From positions 62,001 through 126,000 of the forward strand of contig CAZFPK010000003.1 of assembly GCA_964521025.1 (NCBI GenBank): DNA of 64,000 nt, written 5' to 3'. This DNA comes from DRTC01 sp964521025. Lineage in GTDB: Bacteria > Cloacimonadota > Cloacimonadia > Cloacimonadales > TCS61. Every line of letters starts with the position of its first letter. The stretch's first letter is position 1. The notes under the pieces were generated by a model. The model saw only the letters and a program-made list of their open reading frames with translations. It did not search any database and was not told the origin of the DNA. Positions 9,870 to 19,779 of the stretch are shown here, piece by piece. Made by a program: the position numbers and the translations under genes.

Positions 9870-9937
9870 AATCACAAAATTTGAACCGTAATCGAAGTTG
9901 AACCTCTAACAAACCATCTTCTCAAAAGGAATAATTT

Positions 9938-12900
9938 ATGACTAAAATTTTTATCTTCATTTTTATTATTTTATGTACGATCGTTTTTGGCCAAGACATC
10001 GTCATCAATGAATTAATGTATGACCCGGATGGCTCTGATAGTGGTTATGAATGGATTGAATTATATAATGCTGGAACTCAGTCTGTTAATTTGTTGGAAT
10101 GGAAAATCCAAAAAGCCGGAACTGCTTTTGAGAATGTCTTCACCTTTCCGTCTATCAATATTCAGCCTGATAGTTTTATCCTGATTGGAGAATCGAATGT
10201 TCCTGATACAGATATTTCGACAGATCTTGCTTTCCAAAATGGCGGCAGCGCAACCGATGGAGTTCGGCTTGTCTCAGCAGACGGACAATACACGGACACA
10301 ATCCTTTATGACGAACCAAATGATAACGATCTTCCGGATGATCTAACTGAACCCGGAACCACTTTTGCTCCAGATGTTTCCAGTGGAAATTCACTCGCCA
10401 GAATTCAAAACGGAGAAGATACGGATAATTCCGAAACCGACTGGTTCGAATGTGAAAATCCGACTCCGGGCGAACCTAATATTTATCCCATAGATTTATC
10501 TCTCGACGAAATCATAATTGCAGAAAACGGGAGCATTTACAGCCTAATTTCCTACACCACAAACTTATCCACAAGCGATGTGGATAACCTTGCATCTTCA
10601 CTTGAAATCAACATAAATGACACCCTCTTTGGAAGTTACGATTTACCTGCTATTGAATCCAATGAAACTATCGAATATACTATAGAGTTAGGTTCGTTTC
10701 CCATTGGTTTACAGATTGTAGAAGCAGAAGTTATCTTCATATATGACTTGAATTTAGAAAATAATTCCCAGACGATTTCTTTCCTCGTCGGAGACTCTCC
10801 TTTAATTATTAATGAAATTATGTTCAAACCTGCTTCCAGCAACCAGGAATGGCTTGAAATCTTCAATCGCGGTGCCTGTGGATATGTTGTGGATAACTTT
10901 CAAATTATTGATGCTTCCGGAGGGAATATCGAGTTTTCCGGCACTATCGAGTCACTGGATTTTCTGGTCATCTGCCGCGATGATGCGAATTCTATTCTCG
11001 AAATTTATCCTTCTGCTTTTCCTGATAAAATAGTAGTTGCTGAAAACTGGACTGCTCTCAATAATACTGATGAAATTCTAAAACTCACAGATGAATACGG
11101 AACAATTCTGGATTCAACGGCTTATTCCGGAGGTTCTTGTCCGACAGATTTTTCTATCGAACGAGTGAATCCTTTTGATGATGAAGATATCGTTTGGAAA
11201 ATCTGTCAGGATACTCTGGGTGGAACTCCGACTTTGCCGAACAGCGTTCTTCCTCTGGAAAAAGATCTGAAATTAACAGTTCTTGATCTGGAAGTGCAGG
11301 GAAACCAGATCGAACATTCGCTTCTCATCGAAAATATCGGATTTGAAAACATTAATTCCGCTTCTCTTGTTTGTACTTCTGTTTTGAATGGAGAATATCC
11401 CGAAACTATTATTTACGAGGAAAATCTTACGATCGATGATTCTTTATCCTTCTCTTTTTTCAGCGAACTTACGACAATCGGATATACAACATTTAAATAT
11501 GAAATCAATTCTCCGGAGGATTTAGATACTTCAAATAATTCTGCTTTCTGGTTCTATAATAACAATTCTTTACCTTTCGTGATTAACGAGATCATGTATG
11601 ATCCGTTCACGGATGAACCGGAATGGCTGGAAATAAAAATAAATAATTACATCCCCGCTCTCGAGCATATTTATGCGGTGATCAGCGACGACTCGATTTC
11701 AATTCCAATGTCCGATAATGATTTTATCCTCCTGACAGATTCTGCAGAAGATTCTTTGTTTTTAGCAAGCAATTATGAGCTGACGAATGTTCCGATCTAT
11801 CTCGATCTGGGAAATCTTACTAATAGCGGAGAACAGATTTCGATCCTCGATGTTTCCGGTAACTTGATCGAGACTTTCTTTTATGATCCTGATTGGAACG
11901 AAGAAATAGACGGAGTTTCCATTGAAAGGATAAATCCGTTTCTTCCACCTGATTCCTGGAATTGGGGAGCATCGATCGATACATGCACTCCCGGAGCACA
12001 GAATAGTCTCTTACCATTTGAAAAGGATCTGGAAATAGTTTTTAATGGATTTAATTATTATGATGTAAATACAAGTCAGATTTACCATAAAGTGATTATC
12101 ATCAACAAAGGTTTGGAGAATATTGATACCGGGATTGTGAGATGTTTTATTTCTTTGAATGGAAATGAAAATGAAACCGAAATTTTTACAGAAGAATTGA
12201 GTTTATCTGATACAATTTATTATGATTTCGGAACAGATGCGCCAGCGACAGGTTTCTGGACTTATCGTTATGAAATCGTTTCTGATGAAGATTTGAATGC
12301 TTTCAATAATAACTCCTACAATTTCTATAACAACAATTCTTTACCATTCGTAGTGAATGAAATCATGTATGATCCTGAAAACGAATCCGAATGGATTGAA
12401 CTGAAGATCAACGATTTTATCCCAAATCTGGATAGGTTCATTGTTTTTGTAGGAAATGATTCAATATCCATAAATAATCAGGACGTTGAATATATGTTGA
12501 TTACAGGTTCGGAAGAAGATGCTGATTCATTACAGGTTCTTTATGATTTGGAAAATATCCCGATCATTACCGGAATCAGTTCTTTATCGAATTCTGGAGA
12601 GGAAATTTCGATTTTATGTTTCTGCGAGTATTATATTGAGAATTTCTTTTATGATCCGGAATGGAATGATGACATGAAGGGAATTTCCATTGAAAGAGTA
12701 AATCCTGAATTAGAAGCAGATCCCTCAAATTGGGGACCATGTATTAATTCTGCAACTCCAGGAAGGCAAAACAGCATTTTCGTGCAGCTGCTTCCCAATA
12801 ATATTGATTTGCGGATTAATCCCAATCCATTTTCTCCGACACGCGGAGAAAGAACTATCTTTAGTTTTGAACTTCCCGAAAAATTGGGTAAAGTTATAAT

Positions 12901-13105
12901 TCGCATTTTCGATCTCAAAGGAAGATTGGTCAGGACACTTGTCGATCAAACTTTGCAGGCAAATAAAGGCGATTTGATCTTTGATGGGAAAAATGATAAC
13001 GGGAAAAGGCTGACAATTGGAGTTTATATAATTTTAATGGAAGCAACTTCCAGAGAATCGGAGAAAACATATTCCAAAACAAAAACGGTTGTTATAGGAA
13101 AATAA
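9938..13105 (+). CDS. Secreted multi-domain lamin-tail protein with FlgD-like C-terminal tail
   Basis: An exported protein of 1055 residues. A signal peptide (about 1-19, cut near VFG-QD) is followed by four lamin-tail-like (LTD) domains, each starting with a variant of (I/V)INE(I/L)M(Y/F)xP...EW(I/L)E at about residues 22, 288, 545 and 805. CARDB-like beta-sandwich segments alternate with them. The last 90 residues form a FlgD-like Ig domain (NPNPFSPTRGERT...FSFEL...IRIFDLKGRLVRTL...W-like FDGKNDNGKR) of the kind that serves as an outer-membrane sorting tail in FCB bacteria. The role is unknown; surface attachment or matrix binding is plausible. LTD units 3 and 4 remain recognisably similar at DNA level (near 11552 and 12323), showing duplication. 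Confidence 0.82.
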   Translation: MTKIFIFIFIILCTIVFGQDIVINELMYDPDGSDSGYEWIELYNAGTQSVNLLEWKIQKAGTAFENVFTFPSINIQPDSFILIGESNVPDTDISTDLAFQNGGSATDGVRLVSADGQYTDTILYDEPNDNDLPDDLTEPGTTFAPDVSSGNSLARIQNGEDTDNSETDWFECENPTPGEPNIYPIDLSLDEIIIAENGSIYSLISYTTNLSTSDVDNLASSLEININDTLFGSYDLPAIESNETIEYTIELGSFPIGLQIVEAEVIFIYDLNLENNSQTISFLVGDSPLIINEIMFKPASSNQEWLEIFNRGACGYVVDNFQIIDASGGNIEFSGTIESLDFLVICRDDANSILEIYPSAFPDKIVVAENWTALNNTDEILKLTDEYGTILDSTAYSGGSCPTDFSIERVNPFDDEDIVWKICQDTLGGTPTLPNSVLPLEKDLKLTVLDLEVQGNQIEHSLLIENIGFENINSASLVCTSVLNGEYPETIIYEENLTIDDSLSFSFFSELTTIGYTTFKYEINSPEDLDTSNNSAFWFYNNNSLPFVINEIMYDPFTDEPEWLEIKINNYIPALEHIYAVISDDSISIPMSDNDFILLTDSAEDSLFLASNYELTNVPIYLDLGNLTNSGEQISILDVSGNLIETFFYDPDWNEEIDGVSIERINPFLPPDSWNWGASIDTCTPGAQNSLLPFEKDLEIVFNGFNYYDVNTSQIYHKVIIINKGLENIDTGIVRCFISLNGNENETEIFTEELSLSDTIYYDFGTDAPATGFWTYRYEIVSDEDLNAFNNNSYNFYNNNSLPFVVNEIMYDPENESEWIELKINDFIPNLDRFIVFVGNDSISINNQDVEYMLITGSEEDADSLQVLYDLENIPIITGISSLSNSGEEISILCFCEYYIENFFYDPEWNDDMKGISIERVNPELEADPSNWGPCINSATPGRQNSIFVQLLPNNIDLRINPNPFSPTRGERTIFSFELPEKLGKVIIRIFDLKGRLVRTLVDQTLQANKGDLIFDGKNDNGKRLTIGVYIILMEATSRESEKTYSKTKTVVIGK

Positions 13106-13254
13106 CATAATCATTACTGATTATAAATATTTCACATGCAGTTTGATGAATTACATCTGAAAATAGCAGGATGTTGATATTAGTCTAATTTTCTCTAATT
13201 GTTTCTGTTCGTTATTGTTCGTAATAGTTCGCTGTTAAAAAAAAGGAGAAATGA

Positions 13255-14793
13255 ATGTATGGTAGAACAATTTCTTTTGCAATCCAGGGGATCGATGCCC
13301 AAAAAGTAACGATCGAAGCAGATGTCAAAGGCGGATTAGCGAAATTTACGATTGTCGGTTTACCCTCGAATTCCGTAAAAGAAAGCAGGGATCGAGTTTC
13401 CGCTGCCATCAAAAATTCCGGTTTTCGTTTCCCGACCCATAATTACACCGTCAATCTTGCACCTGCCGACATCAAAAAGGATGGAGTCGCTCTCGATCTG
13501 CCGACTGCTCTGGCTCTCGTTAATGCTCTTAACCAGATGAAATCCCATGATCTGGAAAAGTATGCTTTTGTCGGAGAATTATCTCTCGATGGAAATTTAC
13601 GACCGATCCGCGGGATTTTACCGATAGCTATTGCTGTTTGGAAAAACGGAATCGACGGTTTGGTTCTGCCGTATGAAAATGCGCGGGAAGCAGCGATTAT
13701 CGAAGAACTGAATGTTTATCCTGTTACTTCGCTGAATGAAGCAGTAAATTTCCTGGAAGGCAAGATCGAGATCGAAGCATTTAAAGTTGATAAAGCAGAA
13801 ATTTTCCGTGAACTTCATGAAACATCCGAGGATATGTTCGATGTGAAAGGTCAATTTCAAATCAAAAGAGCTTTGGAAGTTGCAGCTGCAGGAGCGCATA
13901 ATGTTTTGATGATCGGACCGCCCGGCTCTGGGAAAACAATGCTGGCAAAACGGATACCGACCATCCTTCCCGAACTGACTTTGGAAGAATCCCTGGAAAC
14001 GACCAAAATCCATTCCGTTGCCGGTTTCACGAATGATAAAAAAGGAATCGTTACTTTTCGTCCGTTCCGCTCTCCGCATCACACGATCAGCGATGTTGCT
14101 TTGATCGGAGGAGGAAGTTATCCCAAGCCGGGAGAAGTGTCGCTTTCCCATAACGGAGTTCTCTTTTTAGATGAACTTCCCGAATTCAAAAAATCGGTAT
14201 TGGAAGTCCTTCGCCAACCTCTCGAAGATGAAGTCGTAACCATTTCCCGCGCTACGCAAAGTCTGGAATTCCCTGCCAAATTCATGATGATCGCTTCCAT
14301 GAATCCGTGTCCTTGCGGCTATTACGGCAGCAATGTGCAGGGTCATTCCTGTTCCTGCCCGATCGCCAATATCCAGCGCTATCGTTCCCGCATTTCCGGT
14401 CCTCTTTTGGACAGGATCGATATTCATATCGAAGTTCCGGCAGTAAAGTATGATGAATTGAGTGCATTACCGACCGGAGAAAGATCGGAAATAATCAGGG
14501 AAAGAGTGAATCGATCGCGTGATGTTCAATTGAAAAGATTCGGAAAAGAACGAATCTACAGCAATTCACAGATGAATCCTAAGCAGATCAGGAAATACTG
14601 CGAACTTGATGAGGAAAGTAAAGACCTGCTCAAAATGGCAATGGAGAAAAAGGGACTTTCTGCGCGTGCTTATGACAGAATCCTTAAAGTTTCCCGCACC
14701 ATCGCCGATCTCGAAGGAAGCGAAAACATTAAATCTAATCACATCAGCGAAGCAGTGCAGTATCGGAGTTTGGATCGGAAATATTGGGAGTGA
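13255..14793 (+). CDS. comM: ComM/YifB-family Mg-chelatase-like AAA+ ATPase
   Basis: ComM is a hexameric helicase that promotes branch migration during natural transformation and recombination. The N-terminal ChlI-like domain begins with the usual short opening and continues VEADVKGGLAKFTIVGLP and VNLAPADIKKDG. The AAA+ core has Walker A GPPGSGKTMLAKRIP near residue 221, Walker B VLFLDELPEF, and a cysteine cluster MNPCPCGYYG...CSCP. The C-terminal domain ends RAYDRILKVSRTIADLEG. The length of 512 is normal. The ATG at 13255 follows AAAGGAGAAATGA. It appears to be a single-gene unit. Confidence 0.94.
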   Translation: MYGRTISFAIQGIDAQKVTIEADVKGGLAKFTIVGLPSNSVKESRDRVSAAIKNSGFRFPTHNYTVNLAPADIKKDGVALDLPTALALVNALNQMKSHDLEKYAFVGELSLDGNLRPIRGILPIAIAVWKNGIDGLVLPYENAREAAIIEELNVYPVTSLNEAVNFLEGKIEIEAFKVDKAEIFRELHETSEDMFDVKGQFQIKRALEVAAAGAHNVLMIGPPGSGKTMLAKRIPTILPELTLEESLETTKIHSVAGFTNDKKGIVTFRPFRSPHHTISDVALIGGGSYPKPGEVSLSHNGVLFLDELPEFKKSVLEVLRQPLEDEVVTISRATQSLEFPAKFMMIASMNPCPCGYYGSNVQGHSCSCPIANIQRYRSRISGPLLDRIDIHIEVPAVKYDELSALPTGERSEIIRERVNRSRDVQLKRFGKERIYSNSQMNPKQIRKYCELDEESKDLLKMAMEKKGLSARAYDRILKVSRTIADLEGSENIKSNHISEAVQYRSLDRKYWE

Positions 14794-14796
14794 GGA

Positions 14797-14975
14797 ATGG
14801 AAAAACTTACCAAATCTAAAAGATTTGTGAAGTTTGAACTCAAAAAAAGGAAAACATTTAAATCGTACCCAGCTAAATTTTCAATCTCGACTCGAAGCAT
14901 CTGTCTTCACTTCGTTTCGTCAGGAAAAGTCTTTTTCCAGTCGAGTCTGAAAAAATTTCGAAATAAGGAGCAACA
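14797..14975. repeat. Dispersed repeat block between comM and the SatD-like gene
   Basis: Two modules are seen. Near 14805-14842 a hairpin, CAAATCT/AGATTTG, is flanked by ACTT and GAAGTTT. Near 14879-14960 is a longer element beginning TCGACTCGAAGCATCTGTCT and ending in GTCGAGTCTGAAAA. Both modules recur in the 26231-26385 block, the first one inverted. A 60-codon frame crosses the block but is simply the translation of repeat sequence. Confidence 0.7.
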
Positions 14976-15629
14976 ATGAGCATAATAAAAGCGGTAGTAA
15001 CCTGCGATATAATCAAATCACGACAGTATTCCAACTCGGAAAGAAAAGAATTAAACCGGAACATTAAAACAAGTTTCAAAGATTGCTGTAATCTGTTGCC
15101 GCAAGCAAAAGCCGATATTTTATCATTCAGTATTGTGCAGGGAGATGAATTCCAATTTTTAATAAACAACCCCCAATATTCATATCAATTTGTTATATTT
15201 TATCGACTGATTCTAGCTCAAACAGAATTGAAACCAAAAATCAGAACGGGGATCGGGATCGGAGATATTTCGATTACCGGTCCTGTTTCTTACAAAATGG
15301 ACGGATCCGCTTTCCATCGCTCACGAGACGGAATAAACTTGCTGAAATCTAAGAGTTATTCAAATCGATTAACAACTATCATAACCAATAAAAAGAAATT
15401 AGATAATGAACTTGAAATGATCTGCAAATATCAAGATTTAATTGAAAGTAACTTGTCAGAAGTCAATAAATCTTCAATTCTGGCGAAGATCGAATATAAG
15501 ACTCTTTCCGAAGCATCTCTACATAAGAAAGTATCATATCAAGCTATTCAGAAAAGTTTAAAAAAAGCTAATTGGCAAATTTTCCATTCCGGAATAGAAT
15601 ATATTAAGAAAAGACTCTTACAACCCTAA
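14976..15629 (+). CDS. SatD-like protein
   Basis: This protein of 217 residues starts with AVVTCDIIKSRQYSNSERKELN, a pattern I recognise from the SatD family (named after a Streptococcus mutans gene; function unclear). A central stretch, SIVQGDEFQFLI and RTGIGIGDIS, resembles a nucleotide-cyclase-like beta-hairpin, and this is followed by a C-terminal helical region. The direct neighbour is a DUF3307 membrane protein, a pairing I recall for SatD-like genes, so the two probably act together. ATG follows AAGGAGCAACA. The stop codon lies inside the first of three small palindromes. Confidence 0.7.
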   Translation: MSIIKAVVTCDIIKSRQYSNSERKELNRNIKTSFKDCCNLLPQAKADILSFSIVQGDEFQFLINNPQYSYQFVIFYRLILAQTELKPKIRTGIGIGDISITGPVSYKMDGSAFHRSRDGINLLKSKSYSNRLTTIITNKKKLDNELEMICKYQDLIESNLSEVNKSSILAKIEYKTLSEASLHKKVSYQAIQKSLKKANWQIFHSGIEYIKKRLLQP

Positions 15630-15694
15630 CGGGTTGAAAACGGTAATTTCAACCCTCACGGGTTGTAATTCCATTATACAACCTAATAGGGTTG
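15621..15694. repeat. Three short palindromes of the CAACCC...GGGTTG type
   Basis: Perfect or near-perfect 16-base palindromes lie at 15621-15636, 15650-15665 and 15679-15694, all with CAACC(C) and GGGTTG arms and about 13-base spacers. The first contains the stop codon of the upstream gene. They could be binding sites, mRNA hairpins or a small repeat cluster. Confidence 0.8.
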
Positions 15695-15745
15695 TAATTG
15701 AATAATGTTTTGATCCCATCAAAATTAATAAATATGGGAGTTTAT

Positions 15746-16450
15746 ATGCTATGGAAATTGTTGTTAGCTCATGTTCTGACGGATTTCGTTTTGCAAACGA
15801 AACATATTGCTGAAAACAAATTATCGTTCAAATCAAATTTTATTCACTGCTCGATATTATTTGTTTTATCAGTCATATTCCTGATCGATATTCTCGATTT
15901 TTCTATTTTTTCGATGCTCCTTATTATTTCTGTTTTGCACGGAACAATCGACTATCTAAAAGCAAGACTGGAAAAGAATAAACCAAACTTCAAATGGTAT
16001 TATTTCTCTATCGATCAGGCATTTCATATTCTGATCATTTTTCTCGTTATCTCCGTTTTCAAAAATGAATTATGGCTAATTTATCAAATAAAAATCAATT
16101 CCATTATCCAATCGGAAAACTGGTTCAAGATTTTATTTTTCTTATTTCTTATCTCCTTCGGCGGAAGTTATTTCACTGCTTCTGTCTGCAAAAGATTTGA
16201 GCCGAAAAATAAAAATGATAACTCCTTGGAGAATGCCGGGGAATATATCGGGATTTTAGAAAGGATCATCGTTTCATCTGCAATTATTATCGGTCGTTAT
16301 GAGATCATTGGATTTCTGATCGCCGCAAAATCGATTATCCGTCATCAGGAAGCTAACAAGGATCAGGCTTTTGCGGAATATTTCCTGGTGGGAACATTAA
16401 CGAGTTTTATCTGGGCTGCGGGATTTACTTTTCTTTTTTTGAAGATATGA
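15746..16450 (+). CDS. DUF3307 integral membrane protein
   Basis: The protein of about 234 residues carries the DUF3307 opening MLWKLLLAHVLTDFVLQT and the HxxxDYLKARL segment (HGTIDYLKARL). I count roughly five to six hydrophobic helices, including FIHCSILFVLSVIFLIDIL, AFHILIIFLVISVF and the C-terminal FIWAAGFTFLFL. I choose ATG 15746 because GGGAG lies five bases upstream and family members start almost exactly at this sequence; in-frame TTG 15698 and ATG 15734 are less likely. Function is unknown. It is probably co-transcribed with the SatD-like gene across the palindrome cluster. Confidence 0.8.
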   Translation: MLWKLLLAHVLTDFVLQTKHIAENKLSFKSNFIHCSILFVLSVIFLIDILDFSIFSMLLIISVLHGTIDYLKARLEKNKPNFKWYYFSIDQAFHILIIFLVISVFKNELWLIYQIKINSIIQSENWFKILFFLFLISFGGSYFTASVCKRFEPKNKNDNSLENAGEYIGILERIIVSSAIIIGRYEIIGFLIAAKSIIRHQEANKDQAFAEYFLVGTLTSFIWAAGFTFLFLKI

Positions 16451-16492
16451 AATAATCGTAAATAAAATGTGAAAGCTTAAAAGAGGGAAAGA

Positions 16493-19400
16493 ATGGCAAC
16501 AAAATTTTTTACCAATAAAGATGATAACACTCTTTTAAATAAGTTCAAGGGTGTATTCGAAAATAACAAAGATATTCGCTTTTTTGATGCACTCGTTGGA
16601 TATTTCAGAAGTTCGGGATATTTTGCAATTCGACCATATCTGGAAGATGTTCCGTATATCAGAATTTTAGTCGGTATTAATGTCGATAAATTAGTTTCTA
16701 AATATCACTCGAGAGGATTACTTTTTCAAATCGATGAACAGCAAACTATGATTGAATTTTTAACAGAAACTAAAGCGGACATCCAAAATTGTGATTATAC
16801 AAAAGTTATCGAGGAAGGAATTCTGCAATTTGTGGACGATATTATTACAAAGAAAATTGAAGTAAGAGCACATCCAACCAAAAAACTTCACGCAAAAATT
16901 TACATCTTCAAACCTGAAGGTTTTAATGAACATAAATCAGGAAATGTAATTACAGGTTCTTCTAATCTGACAATTCAGGGATTGGGTGATAGCGACAATT
17001 CCAATTATGAATTCAATGTTCTCTTGAATGATTATGATGATGTAGTTTTTGCATCGAATGAATTCGGGATTTTATGGAATGAATCTGTGCCGATACTTCC
17101 AACCGATATTGAAAAAATCAGGAAAGAAACTTATTTGAACAATGAACCGACTCCATTTGAAATTTATATTAAATTCCTGATCGAATATTTCGGAAAAAGC
17201 GTTGAATTTGATCCTAATTCGATCACAGATCTGCCGTCCGGTTTCAAGCGACTTTCTTATCAAATCGATGCAGTCAGCCAGGGTTATGAACTGTTAATGA
17301 AACATAACGGATTTTTCCTGGCAGATGTTGTCGGTTTAGGAAAAACAGTCGTAACAACCTTGATTGCCAAGAAATTCTTTTTCAGTAATGATTTCCCTTC
17401 TCATATTTCAAGTATTCTGGTTATAACTCCACCTGCGATAAAAAAGAATTGGAAGGATACTTTTGAACAATTCGAAATAAAAAATTATAATATTATCACA
17501 AACGGCAGTACTCACAAAGTGAGACATCCTGAAAAGTATGATCTGATAATCGTAGATGAAGCACATAAGTTCAGGAATGATACAGCAGAAGCATATTCAA
17601 ATTTACAGAAATTATGTAAAACTCCCACCAATCATATTTTGAAAGACAATACAAAAGCCGGTAAAAAAATTATTCTCGTGTCTGCAACCCCGCTTAATAA
17701 CAGACCGAGCGATATTAGGAATTTAATTTATTTATTTCAGGATGGTCGTGATTCCACTTTGGAAATTTCAAACCTTAATCATTTCTTTACCAGGAAAATT
17801 GAAAGTTATAAAAAAGTGAAATATGAAACTAATTTAAAAATCGTTCAGAAAAAAGTGGCAGAAATCTATGAAGAAATAAGGAATAAAGTTGTTTCTCCGT
17901 TAACGGTTCGCAGAACGAGAACAGACCTGCGAGAAAATGAGGAATATTGGAAAGACATTCTTAAACAGGAAATTAAATTCCCTGAAGTTAAAAAGCCAAA
18001 CAAACTCTTTTATCAATTGGATTTTGTTTTAGAGTCCTTGTATGACAGCACAATGAAATATCTTACGGATTCAAATGAAGGACTTACATATAATCGTTAT
18101 CGAGCGATTTCGCATCTGGTTCCGGAAAAGAAATTGAAATATCAATTTGCAGATCTGATCTCGACCCAATTAGCAAAAATTATGAAAACAATGCTTGTGA
18201 AACGGATCGACAGCAGTTTCTTTGCTTTCAAGAAATCTCTACAAAGATTCTACCAAGCAAACACAGCAATGATCAAAATGTTCGAAAGCGGAAAAATCTT
18301 TATTGCCCCGAATCTTCCTGTAACGGAATACATAATGGAAGATAAAGAAGAAGATCTGCTAAACTTAATTCTTGAAAGTCAGATAACCGATCCGACCATT
18401 GAAATTTGCACAAAAGATGATTTTAGGGAAGGATTCGAAGAAGGTCTTTCTCGTGATGATAAGATCCTGAAAAAATTAGTAGAAGGTTGGGGAAAGATCG
18501 ATTATGATCCCAAGTTAGATAAATTTCTGGATGAACTAGATATTCGCTTAATGTCTTCGGGAATAAATGATCAGAAGAAATTAGTCGTATTTTCCGAGTC
18601 GGCAGAAACGATTAATTATCTGGAGAAAAATTTGAAATCAAATGGATATAATAATATTCTGGCTGTTACTTCAAAGAACAGAAAAAAACTTGAAAAGACA
18701 ATTGCTGAAAATTTCGATGGAAACATACCGATCGCAGAACAAAAAGATGATTATAATATTATCATTTCTACAGAAGTTCTGGCAGAAGGAATAAATTTAC
18801 ACAGATCAAATATAATCGTGAATTATGATACTCCCTGGAATTCTATCAGATTAATGCAGAGAATCGGTAGAATTAACAGGATTGGCTGCACTTCGGATTT
18901 TATTCATATATTTAATTTTTATCCCACAGCACAGGTAAATAACGACATTGAATTAGAAAAAAAAGCAATTATGAAATTACAGGCATTTCATTCTGCTTTG
19001 GGAGAAGACAGCCAGATATATTCTCCTGATGAAGCAGTAGAGACTTTTGGGTTATTTGATAGATCAGTAGAAGAAGAAAGGGATGAAAGATTAGTTTATT
19101 TGATGGAATTACGGAAATTTAAAAAGCAAAATCCTGAACTTTTCAGAATGATAAGAAAAATGCCTTTGCGTTCGCGAGTCGGAAGAAAAGATAAAGATAA
19201 AAATAATAGTTCGATTTGCTTTATCAGGAATAATCGCAGAGATGTCTTTTATCATATTTCCGCAGAGAATGAAATTAATGAATTAAGTTTTATTGAAACT
19301 GCCGACATTTTCAAAACCGATGCCAAAGAAAAAAAGATCGAACTTCACACTAAACATCACGCACAAATTACAAGAGCAATAACAGATTTTAATGATAAAC

Positions 19401-19774
19401 TGAAAAAAGAAGCGACCAGCAAACAGGCAATCGATGTTACACAAGGTCCTAGAGAAAAAGCTGCTTTAGCTTATCTGGATTCTATTTTGAAATTTCAATT
19501 TATCAATTCTGTGGAAACTTTGAAAATAAAATCCGCAAAACAAGCGATCAAACTCGGGAAATTCCAAAAGCTGCAAAGAGAAATAAATAAATTTAAGCGT
19601 TCAATCAAGAAAACTCCGATCACATTAATTGCAATTTTGGATGCGATCATTAAGATCATAGACCAATATCCTCTGGAATGGGAATATTATGAAGAGATAA
19701 CTCCAACAGTTACAATTAGAAATTATGAACGGATTAAACCTGAAATAATCATTTCAGAATCATTCGCAAAGTAA
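16493..19774 (+). CDS. PLD-nuclease/SNF2-family helicase fusion
   Basis: A DNA translocase of 1093 residues with an N-terminal phospholipase-D-type nuclease domain. The PLD half shows LHAKIYIF near residue 132 and ITGSSNLTIQGL near 155; a single HxK site is seen, so a dimer would be needed for catalysis. The SF2 core has motif I DVVGLGKT near 276-283, motif II VDEAHKF near 353, motif III LVSATPLNN, and motifs V/VI STEVLAEGINLHRSN...DTPWNSIRLMQRIGRINRIG. A C-terminal region of about 250 residues is not recognised. Such helicases accompany restriction-modification and DISARM-like loci. Here it heads a same-strand cluster ending in a large methyltransferase, which makes it the likely restriction motor. 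ATG follows AGAGGGAAAGA. Confidence 0.88.
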   Translation: MATKFFTNKDDNTLLNKFKGVFENNKDIRFFDALVGYFRSSGYFAIRPYLEDVPYIRILVGINVDKLVSKYHSRGLLFQIDEQQTMIEFLTETKADIQNCDYTKVIEEGILQFVDDIITKKIEVRAHPTKKLHAKIYIFKPEGFNEHKSGNVITGSSNLTIQGLGDSDNSNYEFNVLLNDYDDVVFASNEFGILWNESVPILPTDIEKIRKETYLNNEPTPFEIYIKFLIEYFGKSVEFDPNSITDLPSGFKRLSYQIDAVSQGYELLMKHNGFFLADVVGLGKTVVTTLIAKKFFFSNDFPSHISSILVITPPAIKKNWKDTFEQFEIKNYNIITNGSTHKVRHPEKYDLIIVDEAHKFRNDTAEAYSNLQKLCKTPTNHILKDNTKAGKKIILVSATPLNNRPSDIRNLIYLFQDGRDSTLEISNLNHFFTRKIESYKKVKYETNLKIVQKKVAEIYEEIRNKVVSPLTVRRTRTDLRENEEYWKDILKQEIKFPEVKKPNKLFYQLDFVLESLYDSTMKYLTDSNEGLTYNRYRAISHLVPEKKLKYQFADLISTQLAKIMKTMLVKRIDSSFFAFKKSLQRFYQANTAMIKMFESGKIFIAPNLPVTEYIMEDKEEDLLNLILESQITDPTIEICTKDDFREGFEEGLSRDDKILKKLVEGWGKIDYDPKLDKFLDELDIRLMSSGINDQKKLVVFSESAETINYLEKNLKSNGYNNILAVTSKNRKKLEKTIAENFDGNIPIAEQKDDYNIIISTEVLAEGINLHRSNIIVNYDTPWNSIRLMQRIGRINRIGCTSDFIHIFNFYPTAQVNNDIELEKKAIMKLQAFHSALGEDSQIYSPDEAVETFGLFDRSVEEERDERLVYLMELRKFKKQNPELFRMIRKMPLRSRVGRKDKDKNNSSICFIRNNRRDVFYHISAENEINELSFIETADIFKTDAKEKKIELHTKHHAQITRAITDFNDKLKKEATSKQAIDVTQGPREKAALAYLDSILKFQFINSVETLKIKSAKQAIKLGKFQKLQREINKFKRSIKKTPITLIAILDAIIKIIDQYPLEWEYYEEITPTVTIRNYERIKPEIIISESFAK

Positions 19775-19779
19775 TTTTC

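Noticed and set aside
14797..14979. Open frame of 60 codons after comM
   Set aside because: It is the translation of a dispersed repeat block that recurs elsewhere, has no ribosome site and shows no domain.
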